Assembly (NCBI RefSeq): GCF_000426065.1
Contig: NZ_AUEQ01000018.1
Coordinates: forward strand, 1 to 64,000
Length of the DNA: 64,000 nt
Direction of reading: 5' to 3'
From: Mycobacterium sp. URHD0025
Lineage (GTDB): Bacteria; Actinomycetota; Actinomycetes; Mycobacteriales; Mycobacteriaceae
Shown: in pieces, positions 57,876 to 64,000 of the stretch
Layout of the letters: every line of letters starts with the position of its first letter
Position numbering within the stretch: the first letter of the stretch is position 1
The notes under the pieces: generated by a model
Seen by the model: the letters and a program-made list of their open reading frames with translations, nothing else
Database searches by the model: none
Told to the model about the DNA's origin: nothing
Program-made: the position numbers and the translations under genes

Positions 57876-59368
57876 CGGCCTCCCTCTCCTGGAACAGGTT
57901 GTGCGGCAGCGGGTGCGGCCTCGGCGGGCAGCAGCGGGCCGCCCGGTGCGGGAGCCGATCCGGGTACCGAGGCCGCCGGGGGCGCGCCGGCCGGCCGAGG
58001 CGCCACCGGAGCGAGCGGCGACAGCGGCACGGGCGGCGGCGGCGTCGGCATCAGCGCGGGATTCGCCGTTCCCGGCACCGGTCCGGACGGCGGCATCCAC
58101 GGCGGCAGCGGCGGATTCGGGTCGGCCAGGTTGGGGTTCGGGTTGACCAGCGGAGGGCCGACGGCGACCAGGTTGCCGTTGGCTCCCAGTGCCGTTCCGG
58201 GTGGTGGGGCCAGATCTGCCGGCGGCTGAAAGTTCTCCGGCAACAGCACATCCGGCAGCGATGGCCGGGTGGGGACCAGCGGAGCGGTGAAGCAGCTCGG
58301 CCCCTTGAGCCCGGAATACTGCGGGCAGTCGGCACGGGTGTAGGCGTAGCTCGGCGTCAGCGACAGGTTCACCCGCATGTTGCCGAAGTCATGTTCGGGT
58401 ATCCAGACGTGCTCGAAGAACTTGCCGGACAACTGATTGAGCTTCACAAAGGCCGGCACCCAATTGTTGGAGGTGTCGGCCAGCACTCCCAGAACCGGCG
58501 TCAGGTTCGCGGTGGTCTTGACCAGTTGGTCGGTGTGGTTGTCCAGCGCCGTGTGCGTCGTACCCACGGTGTTGATCCCGCCGTTGATCATCGTGTTCAG
58601 CTGTGACCGTTGCTCGACCAGGGTCTGCATCGGCTGCACCGCCTTGTGCAGGGCGTCGAGGAGATCCGGCGCGGTCTGCTGCAGCCCCTGGGTCGCATCG
58701 ATCAGCGCCGAGACCGTGGTCGAGTCGGGTTCGCTGGCCACCACCGCATCGAGCTGATCGATCAGCCGGTTCAATTGCGCTCCGCTGGTGAGTAATTCGT
58801 TGCGCCGGTTCTCGGTCGCGGCGTTCACCGCGGCCAGGATGCCCACGGTCTTGTCCTCGCGTCCACGCCCGGTGGCGGCCAGTACGTCGCGCAGCTTGCT
58901 GATCGTGGTCTGGAACAACACCGTCGGAAGCTCGGTGTCCTCGGGGATCTGGGCGCCCGCGGCGATCGGCGAGCTTGCCGTCCCATCGGCGGGGTCGACG
59001 AGTTGCACCGAGGACACCGCGAAGACGTTGCTGGGCACCACACGCGCGGTCACCGTGTTCGGGATGGACGCCGCATATTCGGGTTTGAGGTCGATATGCA
59101 CGAAGTTGGGATCGCCGTTGGCGGCCGGGAAGACGTCGTCGACCATCCCGACGAGGACGCCGTGGTACTTCACGTCGGACCGCTGGGGCAGACCGTCACC
59201 GACATTGACCAGCGCGGCCACCACCGGCACCCGGGCATCGAGCCGCCCGGTCGCCTTCACCAGCAAGACAGTCGAAACCAGTGCTGCCACAACGAGAACC
59301 GCCGCGCCGCAGGCGATCAGCTGACGGTCGGACGGGCCCCGCCCATCGGTCTCCAGCGAATTACCCAT
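57872..59368 (-). CDS. mceA: MceA
   Basis: First Mce subunit, 498 residues. Anchor helix about 18-37 (IACGAAVLVVAALVSTVLLV), MCE domain about 45-125 (ALVNVGDGLPQRSDVKYHGV, LVGMVDDVFPAANGDPNFVHIDL in pieces), a helical region, then ADCPQYSGLKGPSCF with two Cys and a Pro-rich tail of about 120 residues ending VPGEGGR. The MceA protein of such operons often decides which lipid is carried (fatty acids for Mce1, sterols for Mce4); the residues here do not let me pick a class. It follows yrbEB with no gap. Confidence 0.92.
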   Translation of the reverse strand: MGNSLETDGRGPSDRQLIACGAAVLVVAALVSTVLLVKATGRLDARVPVVAALVNVGDGLPQRSDVKYHGVLVGMVDDVFPAANGDPNFVHIDLKPEYAASIPNTVTARVVPSNVFAVSSVQLVDPADGTASSPIAAGAQIPEDTELPTVLFQTTISKLRDVLAATGRGREDKTVGILAAVNAATENRRNELLTSGAQLNRLIDQLDAVVASEPDSTTVSALIDATQGLQQTAPDLLDALHKAVQPMQTLVEQRSQLNTMINGGINTVGTTHTALDNHTDQLVKTTANLTPVLGVLADTSNNWVPAFVKLNQLSGKFFEHVWIPEHDFGNMRVNLSLTPSYAYTRADCPQYSGLKGPSCFTAPLVPTRPSLPDVLLPENFQPPADLAPPPGTALGANGNLVAVGPPLVNPNPNLADPNPPLPPWMPPSGPVPGTANPALMPTPPPPVPLSPLAPVAPRPAGAPPAASVPGSAPAPGGPLLPAEAAPAAAQPVPGEGGR

Positions 59369-60226
59369 CTAACCGCCGAACCTCGCTCCTGAATCGACCG
59401 TCCACAGGGCCATGGTGAGCAGCATGTTGACGATGATCACCACGGTGATGCTGGCCCGCATGGCATGACCGGCAGCCACACCGACACCCACCGGCCCACC
59501 CGAGGCGTAGAACCCGTAGTAGCACTGCACGGTGGAGGCGATCCAGACGAAGATGACCGCCTTGAGCACCGAGTAGAGGATGTCCTGGCCGGACAGCATG
59601 AGGCTGAAATAGTGCAGATAGGAGCCGCTGGAGCCACCGCTGATCAAGTAGACGACCACCTGGGTGGTCAGATAACTCACCGCGAGGCACAAGGCGTAGA
59701 GCGGAACCACCGCGACCACCGCGGCCATCAGCCGTGTGGTGACCAGATACGGGATCGGGCGGATGGCGATGGAATCGAGCGCGTCGATCTCCTCGGCGAT
59801 GCGCATCGAGCCCAACTGTGCGGTGAACCGGCAACCGGCCTGGGTCGCGAAAGCGAGTGAGGCGGCGATCGGCGCCAGCTCACGCGTGTTCACCAGGGAC
59901 GAGATGATGCCGGTGGCCGGCCCAAGCCCGAGCAGATCGAGGAAGTTGTATCCCTCGATGCCGACGAGTGCACCCACGGTGATGCCCAGCACCACCGCCA
60001 CCCCGACGGTTCCGCCGCCGACCACGAGTGAGCCGTTGCCCCAGGCGATGTCGGAGAGCAGCCGGACGAATTCGCCGCGATAGTGGCGCAACGCGATGGG
60101 CACAGCCGTCAATGCCCGGACGAAGAACACCATCATGTGGCCCAGGCGCATCACCGGCTTGGAGACCCGCTTGTACAGCCGGACCCACGGTCCGAGCAGC
60201 GGTGGGACGAAAGTCGATGCCGTCAT
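59369..60226 (-). CDS. yrbEB: YrbEB, MlaE-family permease
   Basis: Second permease subunit, 285 residues, five to six helices. MlaE-family marks are GLGPATGIISSLVNTRELAPIAASL (in pieces), FATQAGCRFTAQLGSMRIAEEIDALDS (in pieces) and PIPYLVTTRLMAAVVAVVPL. It forms with YrbEA the membrane channel of the Mce lipid importer, which is energised by a separately encoded ATPase (MceG) not present here. It starts one base after the yrbEA stop. Confidence 0.92.
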   Translation of the reverse strand: MTASTFVPPLLGPWVRLYKRVSKPVMRLGHMMVFFVRALTAVPIALRHYRGEFVRLLSDIAWGNGSLVVGGGTVGVAVVLGITVGALVGIEGYNFLDLLGLGPATGIISSLVNTRELAPIAASLAFATQAGCRFTAQLGSMRIAEEIDALDSIAIRPIPYLVTTRLMAAVVAVVPLYALCLAVSYLTTQVVVYLISGGSSGSYLHYFSLMLSGQDILYSVLKAVIFVWIASTVQCYYGFYASGGPVGVGVAAGHAMRASITVVIIVNMLLTMALWTVDSGARFGG

Positions 60227-60227
60227 G

Positions 60228-61097
60228 TCACAGCCCGACTCGGGGGAACAACATGATGTAGAGCTGGCTGATCGCCACGTTGACCACCATCAGCAACAGG
60301 ATCGACTCGACCACCGCCGCGTTCACGGAGTTCGCGACGCCGGTCGGGCCGCCCTTGGTCGACAGCCCCTTCTGGCACGACACCACGGCCACGATGGCAC
60401 CGAAGATCACCGCCTTCAACAGCGCAACGATCATGTCGCCGGTCGTGGCGAACGAGGCGAAGGTTGCCACGAAGCTGCCGGGGGCGCCGTTCTGGAAGTA
60501 GACGTTGAACAGGAAGCTCGCCAGGAAGCCGACGAAACAGACCACGCCGGTGAGCGCGACGCCGATCATGATCGCGGCGACGAAGCGCGGCACCACCAAC
60601 CGCTGAATCACCGAGACGCCCATGACCTCCATGGCATCGGTTTCCTCGCGCATGGTCCGCGAACCCAGATCGGCGGTGATCGCCGACCCGACCGCTGCGG
60701 CCATGAGAACGGCCGCGACCAGCGAGGCGGCCTGCCGGATCACGGCCAGGCCACTGGCCGCACCGGCCAGTGACGTCGCACCGACCTGCCCGGCCAGCAG
60801 GGCGAACTGAATAGAAAGGGTGACGCCGATCGGCAGGGCCACCAACACGGTGGGAAGCACGGCCGTACCTGCCATGAAGGCGCCCTGGCGGACGAACTCC
60901 TGCCATTGGAAGCGACCCGTGACAAGGTCGAGGAAGAGAATCTGGACGGTCCGGACTCCGAGCACGAACTGGTCCCCCACCGTGGTGAGCGACGCCAGCG
61001 GATGACGCCTGACATAGCCGGTGGCCCAGTTCTCGATGGCGTCGATTCCCCGCTCCGGTTCGACCCCATCAGACACGCTCTCGGGCGGCGCCGTCAT
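60228..61097 (-). CDS. yrbEA: YrbEA, MlaE-family permease
   Basis: First permease subunit and first gene of the mce operon, 289 residues. The MlaE-type core is visible: PTVLVALPIGVTLSIQFALL, AAVLMAAAVGSAITADLGSR, EETDAMEVMGVSVIQRLVVPR (in pieces) and PTGVANSVNAAVVESILLL near the end. AGAGAGG touches the ATG at 61097. The 577-bp gene-free region upstream must hold the operon promoter; no FadR/GntR-type repressor gene of the Mce1R kind is next to it. Confidence 0.92.
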   Translation of the reverse strand: MTAPPESVSDGVEPERGIDAIENWATGYVRRHPLASLTTVGDQFVLGVRTVQILFLDLVTGRFQWQEFVRQGAFMAGTAVLPTVLVALPIGVTLSIQFALLAGQVGATSLAGAASGLAVIRQAASLVAAVLMAAAVGSAITADLGSRTMREETDAMEVMGVSVIQRLVVPRFVAAIMIGVALTGVVCFVGFLASFLFNVYFQNGAPGSFVATFASFATTGDMIVALLKAVIFGAIVAVVSCQKGLSTKGGPTGVANSVNAAVVESILLLMVVNVAISQLYIMLFPRVGL

Positions 61098-61674
61098 CCT
61101 CTCTCATTAAGCAGCAGACCAGACAAGATCAATCCCTCCCGAAGCCGAGGCACGGCCGCCTTCGGCCGGATAACTCGCAGTGGTTGGCACGGTAGCGTCG
61201 GAGCTCATCCCCCGTCAACGTTTTGCCGAATAATCATTCACTTAGCGAGATTGGCTCATCAATTTCGAGCAAATCCGTCGTGGATGCCGGCGCACCGCCA
61301 CTGCCGTCGATCGCGCGAGCGACGACTTGTCACTTCTCGTATCACGTGTAAATGCAGCGCATTCAGGCCACGGCGGGCGTCGATCGCATTGACGTTGACG
61401 TAAGGCCGTACCCCGACCAGACCGGGATCCGCGCCCGGCGGACGAAGTCGCCACGGAATCAGTGCCAGGTATGGGCATTAACTTTGCCGATCGTGCCCAG
61501 ATCGGGGGAAGCGTGGCCGAATTTTGCCGACGGGTACCTCGCGCGCCGTTGGGCCGAAGTCTAGGTGACTACAGGCGATGTCAGTCGGGTTTCCGAACAA
61601 ATCGTGTCCGTGCCGACCGACCCAGTTCGACAACTTGGGCTCGGCAACGGCGTCTCGGCAATACGCTGATCGCC
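61098..61674. other. Gene-free region between the mce operon and gpsA
   Basis: This 577-bp divergent region carries no convincing gene on either strand; short frames here lack ribosome sites and conserved features. The mce-proximal part (61196-61260) contains an AT-richer stretch (ACGTTTTGCCGAATAATCATTC) suitable for a promoter, and the gpsA-proximal end has the leaderless-type promoter described separately. I see no clear riboswitch or long palindrome. Confidence 0.5.
61662..61667 (+). promoter_or_regulatory. -10 element of a probable leaderless gpsA transcript
   Basis: TACGCT stands 7 nt before the ATG at 61675, and no ribosome-binding sequence lies between. In mycobacteria this spacing places the transcription start at or next to the A of the ATG. 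Confidence 0.4.
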
Positions 61675-62700
61675 ATGGCACCAGCGCAACGCGAACCCAA
61701 CGTCGTCGTCCTCGGCGGAGGATCCTGGGGCACCACCGTCGCCTCCATCTGCGCTCGGCGCGGGCCGACCCTGCAGTGGGTGCGCTCGGAGGAGACCGCC
61801 AAGGACATCAACGACAATCACCGCAATTCGCGCTATCTGGGCGATGAGGTGGCACTGCCCGAAAACCTCAAGGCCACAAACGATTTCAGCGAGGCCGCCA
61901 ACTGTGCCGACGTGATCGTGATGGGTGTGCCGTCGCACGGCTTCCGCGGGGTGCTGACCGAACTGGCCCGCGAGCTGCGGCCGTGGGTCCCGGTGGTGTC
62001 CCTGGTCAAAGGTCTCGAGCAGGGCACCAACCGGCGGATGAGCGAGATCGTCGACGAGGTGCTGCCCGGGCACCCGGCAGGCATCCTGGCCGGACCGAAC
62101 ATCGCCCGCGAGGTCGCCGAAGGCTATGCCGCCGCCGCCGTGTTGGCCATGCCCGACCAGCATCTGGCCGCCAACCTGGCACAGCTGTTCCGCACCAAGC
62201 GGTTTCGCACGTACACCACCGACGACGTGATCGGGGTGGAGATGGCCGGGGCGCTCAAGAACGTCTACGCCATCGCTGTCGGCATGGGCTATTCACTGGG
62301 CATCGGCGAGAACACCCGTGCCATGGTGATGGCCCGCGCGGTGCGGGAGATGTCCAAACTGGGCGAGGCGATGGGCGGGCACCGTGACACCTTCGCCGGC
62401 CTGGCCGGCATGGGAGACCTCATCGTCACCTGCACCAGCCAGCGCAGCCGCAACCGCCATGTGGGCGAGCAACTCGGCTTGGGCAAGACGGTCGACGAGA
62501 TCATAGAGTCGATGAATCAGGTCGCAGAGGGCGTCAAGGCGGCCAGCGTGATCATGGAATTCGCCGACAAATACGGGCTGAACATGCCGATCGCCCGCGA
62601 GGTGGACAGCGTGATCAACCACGGCGCCAAGGTCGAGGACGCCTACTACGGCCTGATGGTCGAAAAGCCAGGCCACGAGGTGCACGGCTCGGGGTTCTGA
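61675..62700 (+). CDS. gpsA: Glycerol-3-phosphate dehydrogenase [NAD(P)+]
   Basis: Cytoplasmic enzyme of 341 residues that reduces dihydroxyacetone phosphate to sn-glycerol 3-phosphate for phospholipid synthesis. The Rossmann loop is VLGGGSWGTTVAS near residue 11, VSLVKGLEQGT and AGPNIAREVAEG follow, the catalytic Lys is in GALKNVYAIAVGMG, and the substrate loop is FAGLAGMGDLIVTCTSQRSRNR (in pieces). The frame is open upstream to 61462, but only the ATG at 61675 gives the family N terminus. It has GpdA homologues in M. tuberculosis, one of which lies near the yajQ homologue there; here about 15 kb with the mce and sulfur operons separate them. Confidence 0.93.
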   Translation: MAPAQREPNVVVLGGGSWGTTVASICARRGPTLQWVRSEETAKDINDNHRNSRYLGDEVALPENLKATNDFSEAANCADVIVMGVPSHGFRGVLTELARELRPWVPVVSLVKGLEQGTNRRMSEIVDEVLPGHPAGILAGPNIAREVAEGYAAAAVLAMPDQHLAANLAQLFRTKRFRTYTTDDVIGVEMAGALKNVYAIAVGMGYSLGIGENTRAMVMARAVREMSKLGEAMGGHRDTFAGLAGMGDLIVTCTSQRSRNRHVGEQLGLGKTVDEIIESMNQVAEGVKAASVIMEFADKYGLNMPIAREVDSVINHGAKVEDAYYGLMVEKPGHEVHGSGF

Positions 62701-62810
62701 CCTCAGCCGGTCTGCGCCGTTCACACCCGAGAGTGACGCCATGGTCGCGACGCCTCGCTTCGATTCAAGGGCTGACAGCGACCCTCACGTCACTTTCGCG
62801 GGAGCAGCGC

Positions 62811-63416
62811 TCATTCCCCGCGCACCGCGGCGCGGAAGTCCTCGGCACCGACCGGCGGGGCGATGGTCCAGAGCACCTCGGCCTCACCTTCGGTGGGGTT
62901 GTGCCAGTCATGCAGCTGGGTCGCACCGAAGGTCATGCTGTCGCCGGTGTCCAACAATGTGGTCTGTCCCTCCACGGTGATGCTGAGCTCACCCTTGAGC
63001 ACGTAGACGAAAACCGTTGCGGCGTCGAGCCGGTAGGCCCCGCCGGAACCACCGCCCGGCCGCATGACGGTGTGCATCACCTGCACATGGTGTTCGGACT
63101 TCGGGGTCAGCAGCTCCTCCCGGACCCCGTGCCCACCCATCTCCAGCGGAGCCCCGGCTCCGCTGCGCACCACCGGCGCCGACGGGTACTCGAACAGGTC
63201 GCCGATGCCGATACCCAGCGCCTCGCAGATTCGCATCAACACCGGGACCGACACGTTGGTCATCCCCCGCTCGGCCAGGCTCAGGAAGCCCTTGGTCACC
63301 TCGGCCCGGGCGGCCACCTCGGTCAGGCTCAATCCGCGTTGACCGCGAACCTCACGCAGCCGTGCCCCGGCCCGCCCCATGCCGGTTTCCGTGCCGGTCT
63401 GCCGACCGTCCGCCAC
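62811..63416 (-). CDS. XRE family regulator with cupin sensor domain
   Basis: Regulator of 201 residues. The helix-turn-helix (about 18-72) reads LREVRGQRGLSLTEVAARAEVTKGFLS (in pieces) with RGMTNVSVPVLMRICEALGI. A cupin domain (about 110-190: TVFVYVLKGELSITVEGQ, LLDTGDSMTFGATQLHDWHNP) follows and probably binds a small ligand or metal. The start is a GTG at 63416 with AAGGGGAG upstream; the frame open to 63965 runs antisense to the alcohol dehydrogenase gene and is rejected. Divergent from that gene across 114 bp that carry inverted repeats, so it likely regulates it. Confidence 0.9.
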   Translation of the reverse strand: MADGRQTGTETGMGRAGARLREVRGQRGLSLTEVAARAEVTKGFLSLAERGMTNVSVPVLMRICEALGIGIGDLFEYPSAPVVRSGAGAPLEMGGHGVREELLTPKSEHHVQVMHTVMRPGGGSGGAYRLDAATVFVYVLKGELSITVEGQTTLLDTGDSMTFGATQLHDWHNPTEGEAEVLWTIAPPVGAEDFRAAVRGE

Positions 63417-63456
63417 TGACGCTCCCCTTCTGTTGACGCCCACGCGTTTAGTGGTG

Positions 63457-63488
63457 TAAAACACGTTCAACGTTTTATAGCATTGAAC
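63457..63488. promoter_or_regulatory. Overlapping inverted repeats between the XRE-cupin and alcohol dehydrogenase genes
   Basis: TAAAAC (63457-63462) pairs with GTTTTA (63472-63477), and GTTCAA (63465-63470) pairs with TTGAAC (63483-63488). The two palindromes interlock in an AT-rich stretch of the 114-bp divergent region, a typical place for the operator of the adjacent regulator. Confidence 0.45.
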
Positions 63489-63530
63489 ACTACATGTGGG
63501 CGTGCCCCCCGAAGCGCAGAAAGGCAAGCG

Positions 63531-64000
63531 GTGTCTGCACCTGCAACCGAACCCAACGGCGAATCGACGCGGATTCAGGCCGCCGTCCTCGACGGCGACA
63601 GAACCATCAGCATCGAGCACGTCGACCTCGCCGCCCCCGGGCCCGGCGAGGTGCAGGTGGAGATCGCCGCGGCCGGCGTGTGCCACTCCGACCTGCACGT
63701 CACCACCGGGGCCTGGGACGTCCCGGCGCCGGTGGTGCTGGGACACGAGGGCTCCGGCGTGGTCACCGCCGTCGGCCCCGGCGTCGACGACCTCGAGCCC
63801 GGCGACCACGTGGTGCTCAGCTGGGTACCCGGCTGCGGCGAATGCCGCGCTTGTCAGGCCGGGCGGCCGGCCCAGTGCGCACTGGTGGCCTCGGTCGTGG
63901 CCACCGGAGGCACCCTGTACGACGGAACCACGCGGCTGTCCAACGAACGCGGCCAGATCCACCACTACCTCGGGGTGTCCTCCTACGCCGAGCAGGTCGT
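63531..64000 (+). CDS. Zinc-dependent alcohol dehydrogenase, partial (5' end)
   Basis: Medium-chain dehydrogenase; 156 codons are visible before the window ends. It starts at a GTG preceded by AAAGG. AAGVCHSDLHV contains the catalytic-zinc Cys and its Ser-Asp neighbours, VLGHEGSGVV gives the His-Glu pair, and CGECRACQAGRPAQC is the four-Cys structural zinc loop. The pattern is that of class III-like or mycobacterial alcohol/aldehyde dehydrogenases. The nucleotide-binding domain is outside the window, so cofactor and substrate are open. It is divergent from the XRE-cupin regulator. Confidence 0.9.
   Translation, partial: MSAPATEPNGESTRIQAAVLDGDRTISIEHVDLAAPGPGEVQVEIAAAGVCHSDLHVTTGAWDVPAPVVLGHEGSGVVTAVGPGVDDLEPGDHVVLSWVPGCGECRACQAGRPAQCALVASVVATGGTLYDGTTRLSNERGQIHHYLGVSSYAEQV

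Noticed and set aside
1..64000. CRISPR array, prophage or integrase-bounded island
   Set aside because: No regularly spaced direct repeats with unique spacers, no integrase, capsid or transposase gene were seen; the only tRNA has no flanking duplication of its 3' end nearby.

Overview
The window reads as the chromosome of a fast-growing mycobacterium (Mycolicibacterium-like). It is GC-rich throughout. It carries families that are essentially mycobacterial or actinobacterial: a complete yrbE/mce lipid-transport operon, PE-PPE-domain hydrolases, PknH-sensor-type lipoproteins, a cutinase, a DesA3-like acyl-CoA desaturase, MPT64-like and Mce-associated proteins, and PitA, YajQ and formylglycine-enzyme homologues close to those I recall from M. 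tuberculosis. I see no CRISPR array, no transposase gene and no prophage.

Layout. 1-6.2 kb (minus strand): the 5' part of a second-copy-looking GyrB gene, preceded by a sulfatase, a GntR/UTRA regulator, the formylglycine-generating enzyme that would activate the sulfatase, and galactokinase. 6.2-11.6 kb: a two-gene unit for a Thr-rich membrane protein and a hypothetical protein, a patatin-like lipase, an FAD monooxygenase, a cytochrome P450 and a small His-rich secreted protein. 11.8-19.4 kb: a cluster of signalling parts. It holds two paralogous PknH-sensor-domain lipoproteins with near-identical promoters, a DesA3-like desaturase, a 44-residue basic protein, a Ser/Thr kinase fused through one membrane helix to an amino-acid-binding periplasmic domain, and, divergent from it, a large protein joining a degenerate kinase-like domain to a flippase-type membrane domain. 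19.4-20.0 kb: a non-coding element bounded by 43-bp inverted repeats.

20.0-35.5 kb: an HhH plus SNF2-type helicase, two proteins of a mycobacterial membrane family (MD-V-V-L-G amino terminus), a lipoprotein, the PitA phosphate permease with a small membrane partner, a cutinase, two PE-PPE hydrolase paralogues separated by a TetR regulator, a large multi-pass membrane protein and several small proteins. 35.5-43.9 kb: a catabolic cluster for a cyclic ureide (hydantoin or pyrimidine type). It contains an MFS importer, an arylmalonate decarboxylase/maleate isomerase-type protein, an SDR without its catalytic residues, an M20 carbamoylase and a hydantoinase. It is framed by two paralogous PucR regulators, and related direct-repeat sites lie in front of the importer and hydantoinase genes. 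43.9-46.4 kb: RtcB RNA ligase, a small protein, tRNA-Tyr and YajQ. 46.4-50.5 kb: an organosulfur-type unit (flavin monooxygenase plus ABC importer). 50.5-61.1 kb: one long minus-strand mce operon (yrbEA-yrbEB-mceA to mceF, then a Mas protein and an MPT64-like secreted protein) with 1-8 base junctions inside it. 61.1-64 kb: gpsA, a cupin-type XRE regulator, and the start of a divergent zinc alcohol dehydrogenase.

The most notable candidates for something undescribed are the 11.8-19.4 kb kinase/sensor/pseudokinase-flippase neighbourhood and the 35.5-43.9 kb ureide cluster with its permuted operator repeats and two enzymes with altered active sites.
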